Program-made: the position numbers and the translations under genes
Shown here: piece after piece, positions 63,481 to 64,000 of the stretch
How positions within the stretch are numbered: the stretch's first letter is position 1
Layout: each line of letters starts with the position of its first letter
Source of the DNA: Shewanella chilikensis
Lineage (GTDB): Bacteria > Pseudomonadota > Gammaproteobacteria > Enterobacterales > Shewanellaceae
Reading direction: 5' to 3'
Assembly (NCBI RefSeq): GCF_002836945.1
Contig: NZ_NIJM01000009.1
Coordinates: 1-64,000 of the forward strand
Length of the DNA: 64,000 bases
The notes under the pieces: generated by a model
The model's database searches: none
Told to the model about the DNA's origin: nothing
Seen by the model: the letters and a program-made list of their open reading frames with translations, nothing else

Positions 63481-64000
63481 CGAACCTCCCCAGCTTGAGG
63501 CGCCCCAGGCTATCACCACTGACCAGTACCTCGACGGTTTCACCCAGGCTGTCGCTGGCGATAAAGCTCAGCTCGAAAGCGGTCATTTCGCCACTTGGCA
63601 GCAGCATGATCTGCGGCTCGGGAAACTTCTTTTTGTCCGCGTCCGATTCCTCGATAAAGGGCTCGTCGAACCAGGAATCCTGCTCTTCATCTTCCTGCAC
63701 CAAAGGTAAGCCTTCGAGCTCGACCGACAGCGTAATGCCTTCCGGCAACTGCTTTTCGGCCAGCAGTCTGTCCTGCTCCAGCGGTTGCCATTTGTTTTCT
63801 TTAAACAGCACGAAGTGGTACTTATCCTTGTCCACCACCACTCCGATAAACTGGCCACTGAGTACAGTTTCATCCAGCACTGTCTCTGTGGCCGCCATAA
63901 ATCTCTGCGCCTCACGGGTTAACTGTTGCTTGGGGCCGCTGTCCCCCATTGTCATGGTCACAGCCGTAGCTGCCAGCCCCATCAGCAGCACAACCAGCAT
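63467..64000 (-). CDS. gspH: Type II secretion minor pseudopilin GspH, 5' end missing
   Basis: Residues equivalent to the GspH helix (MLVVLLMGLAATAV) to the C terminus, 177 residues. The prepilin leader and start codon lie beyond the right edge of the window. The inner part has an acidic insert (EDEEQDSWFDEPFIEESDAD) of about 25 residues not typical of GspH. Confidence 0.88.
   Translation of the reverse strand: MLVVLLMGLAATAVTMTMGDSGPKQQLTREAQRFMAATETVLDETVLSGQFIGVVVDKDKYHFVLFKENKWQPLEQDRLLAEKQLPEGITLSVELEGLPLVQEDEEQDSWFDEPFIEESDADKKKFPEPQIMLLPSGEMTAFELSFIASDSLGETVEVLVSGDSLGRLKLGRFDDFE

Noticed and set aside
1-64000. CRISPR array, rRNA operon, prophage
   Set aside because: No regularly spaced repeats, no rRNA-like sequence and no phage structural genes were seen.

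Overview
The window reads as a chromosomal segment of a Shewanella-type gammaproteobacterium. The clearest marker is a 187-residue tetrahaem quinol dehydrogenase at 56077-56640 that I recognise as CymA, the hub of anaerobic respiration in that genus. A caa3-type cytochrome oxidase operon, a lexA-sulA operon, an ompR-envZ pair and a gspC-N-type secretion operon agree with this. The species cannot be fixed from the sequence alone. Coding density is high and the DNA looks mostly like core genome. The one recognisable mobile remnant is a broken IS630-type transposase at the left edge.

Layout. 1-3510: IS630 remnant, then a TonB-dependent siderophore receptor with a Fur-like site. 3510-13469: tex, an LTA-synthase/sulfatase-family membrane protein, a Gln-rich hypothetical, bioH, comF, nfuA, a DinF-like MATE exporter and a polysaccharide deacetylase. 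13459-21301 (minus): a complete chemotaxis operon in the order STAS, cheY, cheA, cheW, triple-PAS receptor, cheR, cheB, with no cheD. 21407-29683 (minus): caa3 oxidase structural and assembly genes (ctaC, ctaD, cox11, ctaE, SURF1, a Sco-like protein, ctaA, cyoE, sco), with a small DUF2909-type gene on the opposite strand. 30155-35373: lexA-sulA with two SOS boxes, plsB, an aromatic amino acid permease and tRNA-Gly(CCC). 35374-39470: a sparse region with a long inverted repeat, then a VOC protein, RNase T2, a small lipoprotein, two TM2 proteins and greB. 39597-43101: modE and modABC, divergent around a perfect ModE operator. 43237-48381: ompR-envZ, a chemoreceptor preceded by a three-unit Pho-box-like array, a peroxiredoxin and a DUF2937 protein. 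48679-55688: a small unknown ORF, then a copper/silver-type cluster (cusA, cusB with extra metal-binding modules, a secreted metal-binding protein, two secreted Cys-rich proteins, and a csgI-like gene). 56077 to the end: cymA, a GNAT acetyltransferase, cysQ, nudE and type II secretion genes gspN-M-L-K-J-I-H, with gspH cut by the window edge.

How the parts work together. The oxidase operon holds nearly everything needed for haem A synthesis (CyoE, CtaA), copper delivery (Sco, Cox11) and subunit assembly (SURF1). CymA serves the anaerobic side of the same quinone pool. The che operon supplies its own receptor, kinase, adaptor, methyltransferase, methylesterase and response regulator, and the receptor ends in a CheR-tether-like pentapeptide. 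The metal cluster combines an RND pump bearing all three copper-binding methionines with five copies of one CPMHPEV-type motif in two adjacent genes. No outer-membrane CusC partner is encoded here.

The observations most worth a second look are the Pho-box array before the receptor at 45366, the metal-binding repeat cluster with its two Cys-rich secreted proteins, the cheD-less che operon, and the hydrophobic mini-ORF with its long inverted repeat after tRNA-Gly.
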